Assembly: GCF_008107685.1 (NCBI RefSeq)
Contig: NZ_VIRF01000089.1
Span: 1-64,000 of the forward strand
From: Novosphingobium sp. BW1
GTDB taxonomy: Bacteria; Pseudomonadota; Alphaproteobacteria; Sphingomonadales; Sphingomonadaceae
Length of the DNA stretch: 64,000 nucleotides
Direction of reading: 5' to 3'
The position numbers were made by a program, and so were the translations under genes. The notes beneath the pieces are model-generated. The model searched no databases and was not told the DNA's origin. It worked only from the letters and a program-made list of their open reading frames with translations. Shown here piece after piece: positions 1 to 8,630 of this stretch; positions within the stretch are counted from its first letter, which is position 1; the number at the start of each line of letters is the position of its first letter.

Positions 1-188
1 GGAACAGTGGCAGGGGCCGGGGCCGTATCCCCCTCCAGCGAGGCAAGTCCCTGCAATGTAGCCGAGAAATTCGCGCCGGCGCCGCGCTCTCCGGGTACGC
101 CGCCAGAACCCTCGTCCGACGTGGCGGGGCCGTTGAGGATCGTCCGGAGAAGGCCGAGGCCTTGGGAAGGTGCGTGCGGAGGGATCAT
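1..188 (-). CDS. fliK: Flagellar hook-length control protein FliK, N-terminal fragment (cut by window edge)
   Basis: An open frame starts at ATG 188 and runs off the left edge, showing 62 residues rich in Gly, Ala and Pro. An AAGGA Shine-Dalgarno sits about 10 bases before the ATG. It lies 34 bases after fliJ, last in the fliE-F-G-H-I-J operon, where fliK usually follows. FliK measures hook length and switches export specificity. The conserved C-terminal FliK domain lies outside the window, so the name rests on position and low-complexity composition only. Confidence 0.6.
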   Translation of the reverse strand, partial: MIPPHAPSQGLGLLRTILNGPATSDEGSGGVPGERGAGANFSATLQGLASLEGDTAPAPATV

Positions 189-222
189 CGAATACCGGTC
201 CTTGGGCTTACCATGGGAAGGA

Positions 223-648
223 CTATTCAAGCTCCGTGCCAGCTGCGCGGCGGGCGGAGAGAACGGGCGTTGCCGCCTGCTTGGCGATCATGCGTTCCTG
301 GAGGGCCGCGCGCTCCTCGATGGCGGCGCGGCGGCGCTCGGCTTCCGCGAGGTGCTTCTGCTTGGCATCGGCAATGGCGTGGGCGCGCTCGGCGTCGCCC
401 TGGGTCGTGCGCGAAAGGGTCTGGAGCCCGGAGACGAAGCGCCCGATCTGGTGCAGCGCCGCGCCATCGGTCGCGGTGCGGCGCCCAGCGTAGTCTTCGG
501 CGAGGCGTCGGGTGCGCTCGGTCAGGGTCCGGAGCTGGGCCAGGGTCCCCTCAGCCCGTGCGGCTTCGGCAGCGGCGGTCTGGCGGGCGATTTCGCGCAC
601 TTTTTCAAGGCGGCGCAGGCGGGCGAGGCGCGTGTGGGCGTCGGTCAC
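223..648 (-). CDS. fliJ: Flagellar export protein FliJ-like
   Basis: A protein of 141 residues, almost wholly helical and rich in Ala, Arg and Glu with heptad-like spacing, as expected of the FliJ coiled coil. FliJ fits into the FliI ATPase ring in the cytoplasm and helps couple ATP hydrolysis to export through FlhA. It starts 3 bases after the fliI stop, so the two are probably co-translated. FliJ sequences are poorly conserved. The assignment rests on length, composition and position between fliI and fliK. Confidence 0.85.
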   Translation of the reverse strand: MTDAHTRLARLRRLEKVREIARQTAAAEAARAEGTLAQLRTLTERTRRLAEDYAGRRTATDGAALHQIGRFVSGLQTLSRTTQGDAERAHAIADAKQKHLAEAERRRAAIEERAALQERMIAKQAATPVLSARRAAGTELE

Positions 649-651
649 GGA

Positions 652-1992
652 TCAGCTTCCGAGCAGCGCTTCGAGCTGGGCGGCGCTGTCCTTGAACGGC
701 ACGACCTCACCGGCCCCTTGGGCGAGGAAGGCCGTCAACTTGCCGGTAATGGCGATCGCGCGATCAAGCTGGGCATCGGCACCGGGGCGGTAGGCCCCCA
801 TCAGCACGAGATCGCGGTTGGCTTCGTAGCTGGCCGTCAGCGCGCGGAAGGTGCGGGCGAGCTTCTGGTGTTCCTCGGGCACGATGTCGTTCATCACGCG
901 GCTAAGCGAGGCGGCAATGTCGATGGCCGGATATTGCCCGCGCTGGGCCAGTTCGCGGCTCAGCACGATGTGCCCGTCGAGGATCGAACGCGCGGTGTCG
1001 ACGACCGGATCGTCCTGGTTGTCGCCATCGGCGAGCACGGTGTAGAGCCCGGTGACCGAGCCATTGGAGGCCGCCGAGTTGCCCGCACGCTCGACCAGCT
1101 TGGTGATCGTCGCGAGCGCGGACGGGGGATAGCCGCGCGCCGCGCCCGGCTCGCCCAGCAGCAGGCCGATTTCGCGCGCGGCGTGGGCGACACGCGTCAG
1201 GCTGTCCATGATGAGCAGGACCTTGCGCCCGCGCGCGCGGAAATGTTCGGCCATCGAAGTCGCCAGCATGGCCCCGCGCAGGCGCAGGTTGGGGGCATGG
1301 TCGGCCGGAACCGCGACGACCACGGTCTTCTCCTTCATGGCGGCGTTCATGTGCCGCTCGACGAAGTCGGAGACTTCGCGGGCGCGCTCGCCGATAAGGC
1401 CGACCACGACAACGTCCGCGCCATTGCGGGCAAGCGAGGCGCCGCGTGCTATCATGTCGATCAGCACCGACTTGCCCACGCCCGAGCCGGCCATGACGCC
1501 CATGCGCTGGCCCACGCCAAAGGTGGTGAGCGCGTTGAGCGCGCGCACGCCGGTGTCGAAGGGTACGCGCACCGGGCTGCGGTCGAGCGCCGAGGTGCGC
1601 ACGCCGCCAGCGGGCCACTCACCGCGCGTGTGGATGGGCAAGCCGCCGTCGATGGGCAGCCCTTCGCCATCGACCGCACGGCCCAAGAACGCCTCACCCA
1701 CAGGCAGCATGCCCGGGCGCCCCTCGGGGATGACCCGAGCCCCGGGGCGCAGCAGGATCGTGTCGCCCAGCATCATCATCATCGTGCGCCCGTTGCGAAA
1801 GCCGATGACTTCAGCGAGCAACGGCGCCTTGCGCCCGTCCGCGACCCGGCACATGGCGCCCACGGGAATTGCCAGGCCGCTCACTTCGAGCAGCCCTCCG
1901 TCGCAGGCGGTGACATAGCCAAAGCGGCGCGCGGCGAGGTCGACCGGCTCTGTGGCCAGGTCGCGCAAGATGGCTTCGCACATGTCCAGCAT
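652..1992 (-). CDS. fliI: Flagellum-specific ATP synthase FliI
   Basis: The ATPase of the flagellar type III export apparatus, 446 residues with the start at ATG 1992 (MLDMCEAILRD). The P-loop GSGVGKS lies at about residues 169-175, followed by the F1-ATPase-like catalytic core. The frame is open further upstream, but that extension would run into fliH. The chosen ATG has a GAGCGG ribosome site and leaves an 8-base gap from the fliH stop. FliI works with FliH and FliJ at the cytoplasmic face of the export gate. Confidence 0.95.
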   Translation of the reverse strand: MLDMCEAILRDLATEPVDLAARRFGYVTACDGGLLEVSGLAIPVGAMCRVADGRKAPLLAEVIGFRNGRTMMMMLGDTILLRPGARVIPEGRPGMLPVGEAFLGRAVDGEGLPIDGGLPIHTRGEWPAGGVRTSALDRSPVRVPFDTGVRALNALTTFGVGQRMGVMAGSGVGKSVLIDMIARGASLARNGADVVVVGLIGERAREVSDFVERHMNAAMKEKTVVVAVPADHAPNLRLRGAMLATSMAEHFRARGRKVLLIMDSLTRVAHAAREIGLLLGEPGAARGYPPSALATITKLVERAGNSAASNGSVTGLYTVLADGDNQDDPVVDTARSILDGHIVLSRELAQRGQYPAIDIAASLSRVMNDIVPEEHQKLARTFRALTASYEANRDLVLMGAYRPGADAQLDRAIAITGKLTAFLAQGAGEVVPFKDSAAQLEALLGS

Positions 1993-2000
1993 GAGGCCGC

Positions 2001-2642
2001 TCAGCAGTCGTGCAAGGCTTCGGCGATGGCCTGGCGCCAGACGGCCGGGCCATCCTCGATCCCGCCGCTCGCGGTCTCGATACGCAGCGCCCCACGTTCG
2101 AGCTTGGGATCTGCCTGAAGCGTCCACTGCTCGGCAAGGCGGGGGGAGACCAGCGCCATGTCCTCGGGGTTGAGGCGGATCACGCGCTCGTCGTCGGCGC
2201 GCGCAAGCATGGCAACAGCGTTGGCGACACGCCGCTCAAGCGCTTCGGTATCGAGAGCGAGCGGGGCCAGCGCGCTCTCGCACAGCGCCGCGACCGTTTC
2301 ACGCAGGCGCAGACGCAGCTGTTCTTCGAGTTCGGCATCGAGCCGGGTGAGCGACAGGCACAGGGCCTCGCGCGCGGCCTCGTCGGCCCCTTGCTTTTGC
2401 GCGGCGGCCTGCTGGGCCTGTTCGAAACCGGCGGTAAAGCCCTGGGTGAAGGCCTCTGCGAGCGGGTCCGGGGTATGCTCCTCGGGCGCGTTATCCTCGC
2501 GGGAGGAAACGGAGGCATCTTCCGCTTCCGAGCCGCGCAGATTTCCGCCGTAACGCAGGTCGGGCGTGAAGCCGCGCCGGTCGGCATAGGGCTCGATCAG
2601 CTTGAAGCCGGGACGGGGGAAGGCAAAGCCCATATCAGACAT
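2001..2642 (-). CDS. fliH: Flagellar assembly protein FliH
   Basis: A protein of 213 residues between fliG and fliI. The middle is a Glu/Ala/Arg-rich helical segment (about residues 75-130). It is followed by a C-terminal domain like that of FliH and vacuolar-ATPase subunit E, with a typical gain-of-function surface (KLERGALRIETASGGIED). FliH holds FliI as a stator and regulates its ATPase. The start overlaps the fliG stop by 8 bases; a second ATG three codons later (2633) is possible. Confidence 0.9.
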   Translation of the reverse strand: MSDMGFAFPRPGFKLIEPYADRRGFTPDLRYGGNLRGSEAEDASVSSREDNAPEEHTPDPLAEAFTQGFTAGFEQAQQAAAQKQGADEAAREALCLSLTRLDAELEEQLRLRLRETVAALCESALAPLALDTEALERRVANAVAMLARADDERVIRLNPEDMALVSPRLAEQWTLQADPKLERGALRIETASGGIEDGPAVWRQAIAEALHDC

Positions 2643-3645
2643 ATTCGCCGTCTCCCGCCCCCAGGATCAGGGAGCCGTCGGCCACCAGCTTGCGGGCAAT
2701 CGCGACAACTTCCTTTTGCGCCGCGACCACGTCGGCAAGCTTGGTGCGCCCGCGTGCGGCAATCTCGTCCTTGACGCCGTCCGCGGCACGGCTGGACATG
2801 GCGCGGAAGAAGAACTCGCGCTCCTCCTCCGAAATGCCCTTGAGCGAATCAATGAGGGTGTCGTTGCCGACATCGCGCAGGAGCACGCCCATCTGCTGGG
2901 GATCGAGCACGAAGAGGTGCTCGAACTTGAACATCTCCTCTTCCAGCTTCTTGGCCAGCGCCTTGTCCTTCTTGGCGATCTCGCTCATCACGCGCTTCTC
3001 GATGACCTTGCCCACTCCGTTGATGATTTCCGCCGCCTCCTTCATGCCGCCCATCTGAAGGGGGCGGCTGCCGTGGCATTGGGTGATGCGCTGGCTCAGC
3101 AGCTCTTCCAGCATGGCGATGGCCTGGGGCGAGACCGGGCCGATCGTTGCCACGCGGTGGATGATTTCCGAGTGCTGTTCGGGCGGCAGGCCGTGGAGAA
3201 CCTCGGCGGCGACAAGCGGGTCGAGCTGGACCAGCAGCACGGCGATGGCCTGGGGGTGCTCGTCCTTGATGAGCGGGATCAGCGCGGACGGATTGAGCCA
3301 GCGCGCCAGCTCCACCATTGAACCCTTGGGCGCATTGGGTGGCACGATGCGCTGCATCAGGTTGTCGGTCTTCACCTCGCCCAGCGCGCGGTGCATCATT
3401 GTACGCACCTGGCTCACCCGGTCGTGGGAGGGCAGGCCGAGAGCCTCGGTCTTTTCCAGGAACCCGGTCAGGGCCTCGGCGATGACGTCCGGGCCGATGT
3501 CGCCCAGCGCGCACATCTTTTCGCCCAGGAGCCGCAACTCGTCGGGCTCCAGTTCGGCGAGGATGCGGCTGGTCTGCTCCTCGTCCAGCAACATCATCAT
3601 CACGGCGGCGTTGTCGGCCGCCTCGAAGGGGGCTGCCTCGCTCAT
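2635..3645 (-). CDS. fliG: Flagellar motor switch protein FliG
   Basis: A 336-residue protein, the usual length for FliG. The EHPQ motif characteristic of the FliG middle domain is at residues 129-132, and the C-terminal torque domain carries the alternating charged residues that face the stator. FliG joins the MS ring (FliF) to the C ring and interacts with MotA. Start and fliF stop overlap as TGATG, so translation is coupled. FliM and FliN, its C-ring partners, are not in this window. Confidence 0.96.
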   Translation of the reverse strand: MSEAAPFEAADNAAVMMMLLDEEQTSRILAELEPDELRLLGEKMCALGDIGPDVIAEALTGFLEKTEALGLPSHDRVSQVRTMMHRALGEVKTDNLMQRIVPPNAPKGSMVELARWLNPSALIPLIKDEHPQAIAVLLVQLDPLVAAEVLHGLPPEQHSEIIHRVATIGPVSPQAIAMLEELLSQRITQCHGSRPLQMGGMKEAAEIINGVGKVIEKRVMSEIAKKDKALAKKLEEEMFKFEHLFVLDPQQMGVLLRDVGNDTLIDSLKGISEEEREFFFRAMSSRAADGVKDEIAARGRTKLADVVAAQKEVVAIARKLVADGSLILGAGDGEYV

Positions 3646-5375
3646 CAGGCCGCCTTCGCCTCATCTTCGGTGGGCATATGGTTGAGCATCTGGCGCAGCG
3701 CCTGCACCGCGCCGCCCGGGTTCTCGGCGACGAGCCCGCGTGCGAGCGTGATCTGGCGGTTGAGGAGCTCGGCGCGCGGCACGTATTCCTCTTCCTCCTC
3801 GGTGCCGGGGATGACCGGGCGTTCCGCGGGGATGGCCGGAGCCTCAAGCGCGGCGGGCTCGTTCTCGTCCTCGGCGAGGCCCTTGGCCTTCTTGCCTTTC
3901 TTGCCCTTGGCCGAACGGACCTTGTCGCCGCGAACGGCCTTGACCATCGGGCGCACGCCCAAGAGCAGGACGAGGAGTACGGCGATGACGGCCGCGCCGT
4001 TGCGCACAAGCATGGCGAACCAGCTGGTTTCGTAGAAGGGCAGGGCGGTTTCGGGCGCGACCTCAAAGGCGCGGGTGATGACCTTGACGACGTCGCCGCG
4101 CTGCGGGTTCGCGCCGACGGCCGCGCTGACGAGGGCCTCCAGGTCGGCGATCTGCTGCTGGTTGGCGCCCTTCATGGCTTCCGCGCTGATCGCGACGGCG
4201 ACCGAGAGGCGCTGGACGCGGCCGGGACCGGTGTTCGAAACCGAAACTTCGCGGCCCAGTTCGTAGGTGCGACTGGAGGAACTCTCGCCATTTGTCGGGG
4301 GCGGTGTCTGCGCACCCTGGGCCTGTCCCTGCGTGCCCTGCGGTGCACCGGGCTGGGCCTGGGTCTGCGGCGGGGGCGTGTTGGCCAGCACGCCGGGTAC
4401 GCCCACGGCGGCGCCTCCGGTGCTGGATTGCGACTGTTGCTGCGTCTCACTGCGCACGACGCCGTCCTTGTCGTAGCTCTCACGCGCGGAGGTGACCTCG
4501 TCCATGTTGAGATCGACCTGGATCTCGGAGGTGAAGTTGCCTTCGCCGAGCATGGGAGAAAGCAACTGGGCGACCTGTTCGCGCAGCTTGGCCTCCATCC
4601 GGGCCTGCATGTCGAGCCGGTCGGAATCGACACCCTGGCCCAGCTGGGAGAGGAGGCGCCCGTGCTGGTCGATCACGCGCACGGCATCCGGCGAAAGACC
4701 CGGCACGGAGCCCGCGACAAGGTTGACCACGGCGCTGACCTGCCCGTCGGTCAGGCTGCGGCCCCGGGCGAGGCGCACCATGACCGAGGCGGACGGGGGC
4801 ACGTTGTCGCGCACGAAGACCGATTTTTCACCTGCGGCCAGGTGCACGCGAACGCCTTCGACGCCATCGATCTCGCGGATGGTCATCTGCAGGTCGGCCT
4901 CGCGCGCGGCGCGCAGGCGTTCACCTTCGAGTGTGCGGCTGGCGCCCATCGGCAGACTGTCGAGCATTTGCGCGCCACTTTCGGGTACGGCGAGCGCGCC
5001 GTCCGAGGCGACCAGCATGCGCGCGCGGTAGAAGTCGCCCTCGGCCACGGTCAGTGCGCCGGTGGAATTGTCGATGCGGTAATCGATCGCGGCCTGGTCG
5101 AGCGCGGCCGCGACGCTGGCGCGTTCGCTGTCGCCGAGTTGGGCGTAGAGCACGCGCTGGGGATCGGGGGCCATCGCATCCCAGGTCAGGAGCGCGGCGC
5201 CAATCGCGGCAAGCCCGACGAAGACCGGCAGGACCTTGCGCACCGCAGGCTGCGCGGTGAAGGCCGAGAGGCGGGTGAGCACCGGCCCGCCGGCAGGGTC
5301 GGTAAAGGGGGCGAGGAGCGAAGGTGCGGCGGGCAGTTGCGCGCCGCTTGCGGGGGCGGGTACGAGGTCGGCCAT
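3645..5375 (-). CDS. fliF: Flagellar MS-ring protein FliF
   Basis: Protein of 576 residues with the FliF layout: a membrane span near residues 46-66, two YscJ/FliF-type periplasmic domains, a Pro/Gln/Gly-rich linker at about 320-365, a second span near 456-476, and a cytoplasmic tail that binds FliG (the last segment, LNRQITLARGLVAENP). It forms the MS ring, the first structure of the basal body. It follows fliE by 9 bases. Confidence 0.96.
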   Translation of the reverse strand: MADLVPAPASGAQLPAAPSLLAPFTDPAGGPVLTRLSAFTAQPAVRKVLPVFVGLAAIGAALLTWDAMAPDPQRVLYAQLGDSERASVAAALDQAAIDYRIDNSTGALTVAEGDFYRARMLVASDGALAVPESGAQMLDSLPMGASRTLEGERLRAAREADLQMTIREIDGVEGVRVHLAAGEKSVFVRDNVPPSASVMVRLARGRSLTDGQVSAVVNLVAGSVPGLSPDAVRVIDQHGRLLSQLGQGVDSDRLDMQARMEAKLREQVAQLLSPMLGEGNFTSEIQVDLNMDEVTSARESYDKDGVVRSETQQQSQSSTGGAAVGVPGVLANTPPPQTQAQPGAPQGTQGQAQGAQTPPPTNGESSSSRTYELGREVSVSNTGPGRVQRLSVAVAISAEAMKGANQQQIADLEALVSAAVGANPQRGDVVKVITRAFEVAPETALPFYETSWFAMLVRNGAAVIAVLLVLLLGVRPMVKAVRGDKVRSAKGKKGKKAKGLAEDENEPAALEAPAIPAERPVIPGTEEEEEYVPRAELLNRQITLARGLVAENPGGAVQALRQMLNHMPTEDEAKAA

Positions 5376-5384
5376 GGCTTAACG

Positions 5385-5777
5385 TCAGACCCCCATCCGC
5401 ATGATGTCCTGGTACGCACTCAGGAGCTTGTTGCGCACCTGCATGGTCGCCTCGAAGGCGATGCCCGCTTCCTGGCGCGCGAGCATGACTTGCGCGACGT
5501 CGGTAACCTCGCCGGTCTGATACGCGCTGGAGAGCGTTTCGGCGCGCGACTGCACCGAATTGACGCCCTCAAGGGCGGAGCGCAGGGTGTCGGCAAAGCC
5601 GGGGGCGGGCGCGCCGTTGCCGGTGGGTGCGGGAAGGAGGCCAGTGCCTGCCACCGCAGGGCCTTCGGGCGAATGGATCGCGCGCAGGGTCTGGTTGCGC
5701 TCGATGATCTGCGCGCGCATGTCCATGATTTGCTGGATGCCGCCCTCGCGGGCACCGACAGGGGAGATCGTGCTCAT
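5385..5777 (-). CDS. fliE: Flagellar hook-basal body complex protein FliE
   Basis: Protein of 130 residues. The C-terminal half (from FADTLRSALEGVNSVQ to the end, finishing in YQDIMRMGV) is the conserved FliE segment that joins the MS ring to the rod. The N-terminal 50 residues are less typical and contain a Pro/Ala/Gly-rich stretch. The start overlaps the stop of the upstream regulator by 4 bases, so it is co-translated with it. Confidence 0.95.
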   Translation of the reverse strand: MSTISPVGAREGGIQQIMDMRAQIIERNQTLRAIHSPEGPAVAGTGLLPAPTGNGAPAPGFADTLRSALEGVNSVQSRAETLSSAYQTGEVTDVAQVMLARQEAGIAFEATMQVRNKLLSAYQDIMRMGV

Positions 5778-7069
5778 CGACGGCCTCCGGCGGCGCGGGT
5801 GCGGCCGATCTCGATACCGGCTTCGCGCAGCGAGGCGAGACGGTAGCGCAAGGTACGCTCCGAAATGCCGAGTTCGCGGGCGGCTTGCTGGCGGTTTCCG
5901 CCACAGGTTTCGAGTGTCTCGACGATGGCGCGGGCCTGGGACTGCTGGACGATGTTGGAAAGGCGCCCCTTGCTGTCAGGCATCACGGCATCGCCTGCGG
6001 CCTCGGCGATGCGTCGCTCGTCCTCGAAAGGGGAGAGCAGGCGTGCGGGGCTGTCGAAGATGATGTGGTGCGGGGCAATGACATCGCTGTCGAAGGCGAG
6101 CAGGAGGGCGCGGCGCACCACGTTCTCCAGTTCGCGCACGTTACCCGGCCAGGCGTGGAGCTTGAGCATGACCAGCGCAGCTTCGCTGAAGCAGGGGATC
6201 ACGCCCGGAGTCTCGGCGTGGCGCAGCGCCATCGCGTAGGCGAGCGGCGCGATGTCCTCGGGCCGCGCCTTGAGCGCGGACAGTTCGAGCGGAAAGACAT
6301 TGAGCCGGTAGAAAAGGTCGGCGCGGAAACGGCCTTCGGCGACTTCGGTGGGAAGGTCGCGGTTGGCGCAGGCGATGACGCGCACGTCGAGCGGGATCGC
6401 CTGGGTCGAGCCGATCGGCACGACTTCCTGTTCCTGGAGCGCGCGCAGGAGCTTGGCCTGCAGCGAAAGCGGCAGTTCGGCGATTTCGTCGAGCAGCAGC
6501 GTGCCCCCGTTGGCCGCGCGCATGAAACCCTCGCTCGCCTCGGTCGCGCCGGTAAAGGCGCCCTTGCGGTGGCCGAACAGCATGGCCTCGAGCATGGTCT
6601 CGGGCATCGCGGCGCAGTTGACGGCCACGAAGGGCCCCTTGCGGCGCGCGCTGCGGGCATGGATGAAGCGGCTCAGCACTTCCTTGCCGGTGCCGGTGGG
6701 GCCGTTAATGAGCACGGGAATGTTGCTGACCGCGATGCGTTCGGCCAGCGCCAGGACCGAGAGGCTGAGCGGATCGGCGGCAATCGGCTCGCCGGGCGCG
6801 GCCATGGCGGCGAGCAGCATGGCCAGCGCGGTCTCGCCCAGCGGATCGCCGTAGCCGATATCCACGCGCTGCGCCTCGTGGGACAGGCTGGCCTCAGAGC
6901 CGCGTTTGAGCGTGACGGTGCGCGTGCTGGAGCGCGCGGGCGCGGTATTGGCGCAGTCGCGCAGATCGATGTCGGTGTGGTCGATCAGGCCTCCGGCGAC
7001 CGCGCTGGCGCGCTGGACGAGCGGGCCGTGAAGGCGGCCGAATTCCGGGCTGAAGGTCAGACCTGGCAT
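5774..7069 (-). CDS. Sigma-54-dependent flagellar transcriptional activator without receiver domain
   Basis: An enhancer-binding protein of 431 residues that should activate sigma-54 RNA polymerase. It has an AAA+ domain with Walker A GPTGTGKE (about residues 123-130) and the sigma-54 contact loop GAFTGA (170-175). The C-terminus is a Fis-type helix-turn-helix (GGNRQQAARELGISERTLRYR). The first 105 residues do not look like a response-regulator receiver. I chose ATG 7069 over the longer frame because GGGGA precedes it. It heads the fliE-K operon and is probably the FlbD/FleQ equivalent acting at the flgB, flgA and flhA-fliA promoters. A sigma-28-like promoter lies upstream at 7123-7148. Confidence 0.9.
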   Translation of the reverse strand: MPGLTFSPEFGRLHGPLVQRASAVAGGLIDHTDIDLRDCANTAPARSSTRTVTLKRGSEASLSHEAQRVDIGYGDPLGETALAMLLAAMAAPGEPIAADPLSLSVLALAERIAVSNIPVLINGPTGTGKEVLSRFIHARSARRKGPFVAVNCAAMPETMLEAMLFGHRKGAFTGATEASEGFMRAANGGTLLLDEIAELPLSLQAKLLRALQEQEVVPIGSTQAIPLDVRVIACANRDLPTEVAEGRFRADLFYRLNVFPLELSALKARPEDIAPLAYAMALRHAETPGVIPCFSEAALVMLKLHAWPGNVRELENVVRRALLLAFDSDVIAPHHIIFDSPARLLSPFEDERRIAEAAGDAVMPDSKGRLSNIVQQSQARAIVETLETCGGNRQQAARELGISERTLRYRLASLREAGIEIGRTRAAGGRR

Positions 7070-7122
7070 GATTCTATTATCCCCGTGGAAGCAACCAATT
7101 TCCAAGAGGCGGGTATCGCGCG

Positions 7123-7148
7123 AGAACGGCCAACGTTTTGAGAATTTA
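7123..7148 (-). promoter_or_regulatory. Sigma-28 (FliA)-like promoter of the regulator-fliEFGHIJK operon
   Basis: Read on the minus strand: TAAA (7148-7145), a 14-base spacer, then GCCGTTCT (7130-7123). Layout and -10 box match the sites before flgM, flagellin and the stator-like pair. The start codon lies about 46 bases beyond the predicted transcription start. It is an inference from motif similarity, but the -35 and -10 boxes are identical to those at flgM with the same 14-base spacer. Confidence 0.7.
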
Positions 7149-7240
7149 AGGCCTTGTGGATTCCCGTAACCCCGCGAAACCATCGCGAAGGATGGCTGCA
7201 GTGCAGCACGAAGGGGGCAAACGCGGCGAATTTTTTTGCT

Positions 7241-7266
7241 TAAACTTCGTGCCGTCCTGCCGGTCT
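7241..7266 (+). promoter_or_regulatory. Sigma-28 (FliA)-like promoter of flagellin
   Basis: TAAA at 7241-7244, a 14-base spacer, then GCCGGTCT at 7259-7266. The wider -35 (TAAACTTC) also resembles the enterobacterial TAAAGTTT box. The flagellin ATG at 7341 is about 68 bases beyond the predicted start of transcription. Flagellin is a classic FliA target. Confidence 0.72.
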
Positions 7267-7340
7267 AGGTCCTGACAGCCAGTCCGGATGGGCCGGGTGG
7301 CTCGTCCGGCTTCGGGACAAGCCAACGGGAGCTAACTACA

Positions 7341-8162
7341 ATGTCAGTCATCAATACCAATATCAGTGCGATCAAGGCTTCGAACGCGTCGAACTCGGCG
7401 AACAAGATGCTGGGCACCGCGATGGAGCGCCTGTCGACCGGCAAGCGCATCAACTCGGCCAAGGACGACGCGGCCGGTCTGGCCATCGCTACCTCCATGA
7501 CCTCGCAGATCAAGGGCATGAGCCAGGGTATCCGCAACGCCAACGACGGCATCAGCCTTGCCCAGACGGCCGAAGGCGGTCTGTCGGAAGTCTCGAACAT
7601 GCTCCAGCGTGTGCGCGAACTGGCCATCCAGTCGGCTTCGGGCACCTACCAGGATTCGGACCGCACCGCGATGCAGTCGGAAGTAACCGCGCTGACCGAG
7701 CAGATCGATGACGTTCTCACTCAGACCAAGTTCAACGGCAACACGCTGTTCTCGACCACTTCGGGTACCGACGTCACCTTCGACATCCAGACCGGTGCGA
7801 ATTCGGGTGAGACCATCACCCTGACTTCGACCGCGATTGACGGTACGAACCTGGGCACCGCGCTTGACGTGTCGACCGCAGCGGCGGCGACCACCACGCT
7901 CGACAACGTCGACGCCGCGCTGGCCGACGTCAACGCCACCCGCGCCTCGCTGGGTGCAGGCCAGAACCGCCTCGACTCGGCGATCAACAACCTCACCAAC
8001 AACGTGACGAACCTCTCGGACGCACGTTCGCGTATCGAGGACGCCGACTACTCGAGCGAGACCACGCAGATGGCCAAGGCTCAGATCCTCAGCCAGGCCT
8101 CGACCGCGATGATCGCGCAGGCCAATCAGAGCCAGCAGAACGTGCTCTCGCTGCTGCGTTAA
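7341..8162 (+). CDS. fliC: Flagellin
   Basis: The filament subunit, 273 residues. The conserved N-terminal coiled-coil region (MSVINTNISAIKASNA, then the RLSTGKRINSAKDDAAGLAI motif) and the C-terminal D0/D1 helices (DADYSSETTQMAKAQILSQA, ending NVLSLLR) are both complete. The central variable domain is very short (about residues 130-180), giving a minimal flagellin. It is exported without a cleaved signal. A GGGAG ribosome site precedes ATG 7341, a sigma-28-like promoter lies upstream, and a strong terminator follows. Confidence 0.97.
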   Translation: MSVINTNISAIKASNASNSANKMLGTAMERLSTGKRINSAKDDAAGLAIATSMTSQIKGMSQGIRNANDGISLAQTAEGGLSEVSNMLQRVRELAIQSASGTYQDSDRTAMQSEVTALTEQIDDVLTQTKFNGNTLFSTTSGTDVTFDIQTGANSGETITLTSTAIDGTNLGTALDVSTAAAATTTLDNVDAALADVNATRASLGAGQNRLDSAINNLTNNVTNLSDARSRIEDADYSSETTQMAKAQILSQASTAMIAQANQSQQNVLSLLR

Positions 8163-8180
8163 TTTTTATGAATGTGCATG

Positions 8181-8201
8181 GCCTGCCCTGACCAGGCAGG
8201 C
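8181..8201 (+). repeat. Small hairpin after flagellin
   Basis: GCCTGCC, a 7-base loop and GGCAGGC form a perfect 7-bp stem just after the flagellin stop and before the main terminator. It may protect the 3' end of the flagellin message; that is inference. Confidence 0.5.
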
Positions 8202-8209
8202 CTCAAGTT

Positions 8210-8247
8210 GGGCCCGGCGGTGTTTCCCCAGACCGCCGGGCCCTTTT
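8210..8247 (+). terminator. Rho-independent terminator of flagellin
   Basis: A perfect 12-bp stem (8210-8221 with 8232-8243; GGGCCCGGCGGT and its complement), a 10-base loop, and a TTTT tract at 8244-8247. Confidence 0.9.
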
Positions 8248-8270
8248 GTGTTCGGCGGGAGCGCATCGTC

Positions 8271-8438
8271 TCAGTCCGGCAGCCAATCGGCTTTCCACTT
8301 GCCGCGGCTCACCCGGCGGATGGACGTCCCGCATTTCTCGCATGTGCCCACGAAGTGCAGACCGTCCCAGACTACCTCGAAGCGGATGGGGGCATGACGC
8401 CCCAAGCGGCAGCGGATGACTTGGGGCAGCTTGAACAT
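8271..8438 (-). CDS. Small Cys-rich (zinc-ribbon-like) protein of unknown function
   Basis: A 55-residue basic protein starting at ATG 8438, with an AAGG ribosome site about 8 bases upstream. It holds a CRLGRH segment near the start and CEKCG further on, a C-x3-H ... C-x2-C pattern that could bind zinc, and ends WKADWLPD. The frame is open 21 codons further upstream, but the shorter start has the better ribosome site. I do not recognise the family. It is an isolated gene facing the flagellin terminator. Confidence 0.65.
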   Translation of the reverse strand: MFKLPQVIRCRLGRHAPIRFEVVWDGLHFVGTCEKCGTSIRRVSRGKWKADWLPD

Positions 8439-8539
8439 GGAAAACCTTGCACTTAGGGGGCTGGAAGGCACGATGAATCGTGGCTGGCGAGGGTTAATCA
8501 CATGGTAGGGATGATCGCGCGCAAGGTTTTCTTTTGTGC

Positions 8540-8553
8540 CTAAAATATTTTAG
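8540..8553. promoter_or_regulatory. AT-rich perfect palindrome
   Basis: CTAAAATATTTTAG is a perfect 14-base palindrome in an AT-rich island (about 8525-8600) of an otherwise GC-rich region, upstream of the small Cys-rich gene. It may be an operator or part of its promoter. The binding protein is unknown. Confidence 0.4.
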
Positions 8554-8606
8554 ACGAACCAAGCGTTGTGATTTATAATTTTTATTTTCAGCGGCATACA
8601 TTGTCT

Positions 8607-8630
8607 GGCAGGCCCATTGGCGGGCCTGCC
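8607..8630. terminator. Hairpin downstream of the YceI lipoprotein gene
   Basis: A perfect 9-bp stem (GGCAGGCCC, 6-base loop, GGGCCTGCC) 27 bases beyond the yceI-type stop on the minus strand. There is no T tract on either side, so it may be a weak terminator or an mRNA-stabilising hairpin. Confidence 0.45.

Noticed and set aside
7..2118. A 703-codon open frame on the plus strand opposite fliI and fliJ
   Set aside because: GC-rich antisense shadow of clear flagellar genes; low-complexity sequence with no family match.
3678..5846. A 722-codon open frame opposite fliF
   Set aside because: Antisense shadow; composition follows the complement of fliF and fliE.
7300..7316. TGGCTCG...GGCTT upstream of flagellin as a sigma-54 promoter
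   Set aside because: The GG-to-GC distance is 10, not 12; the sigma-28-like site upstream fits better.
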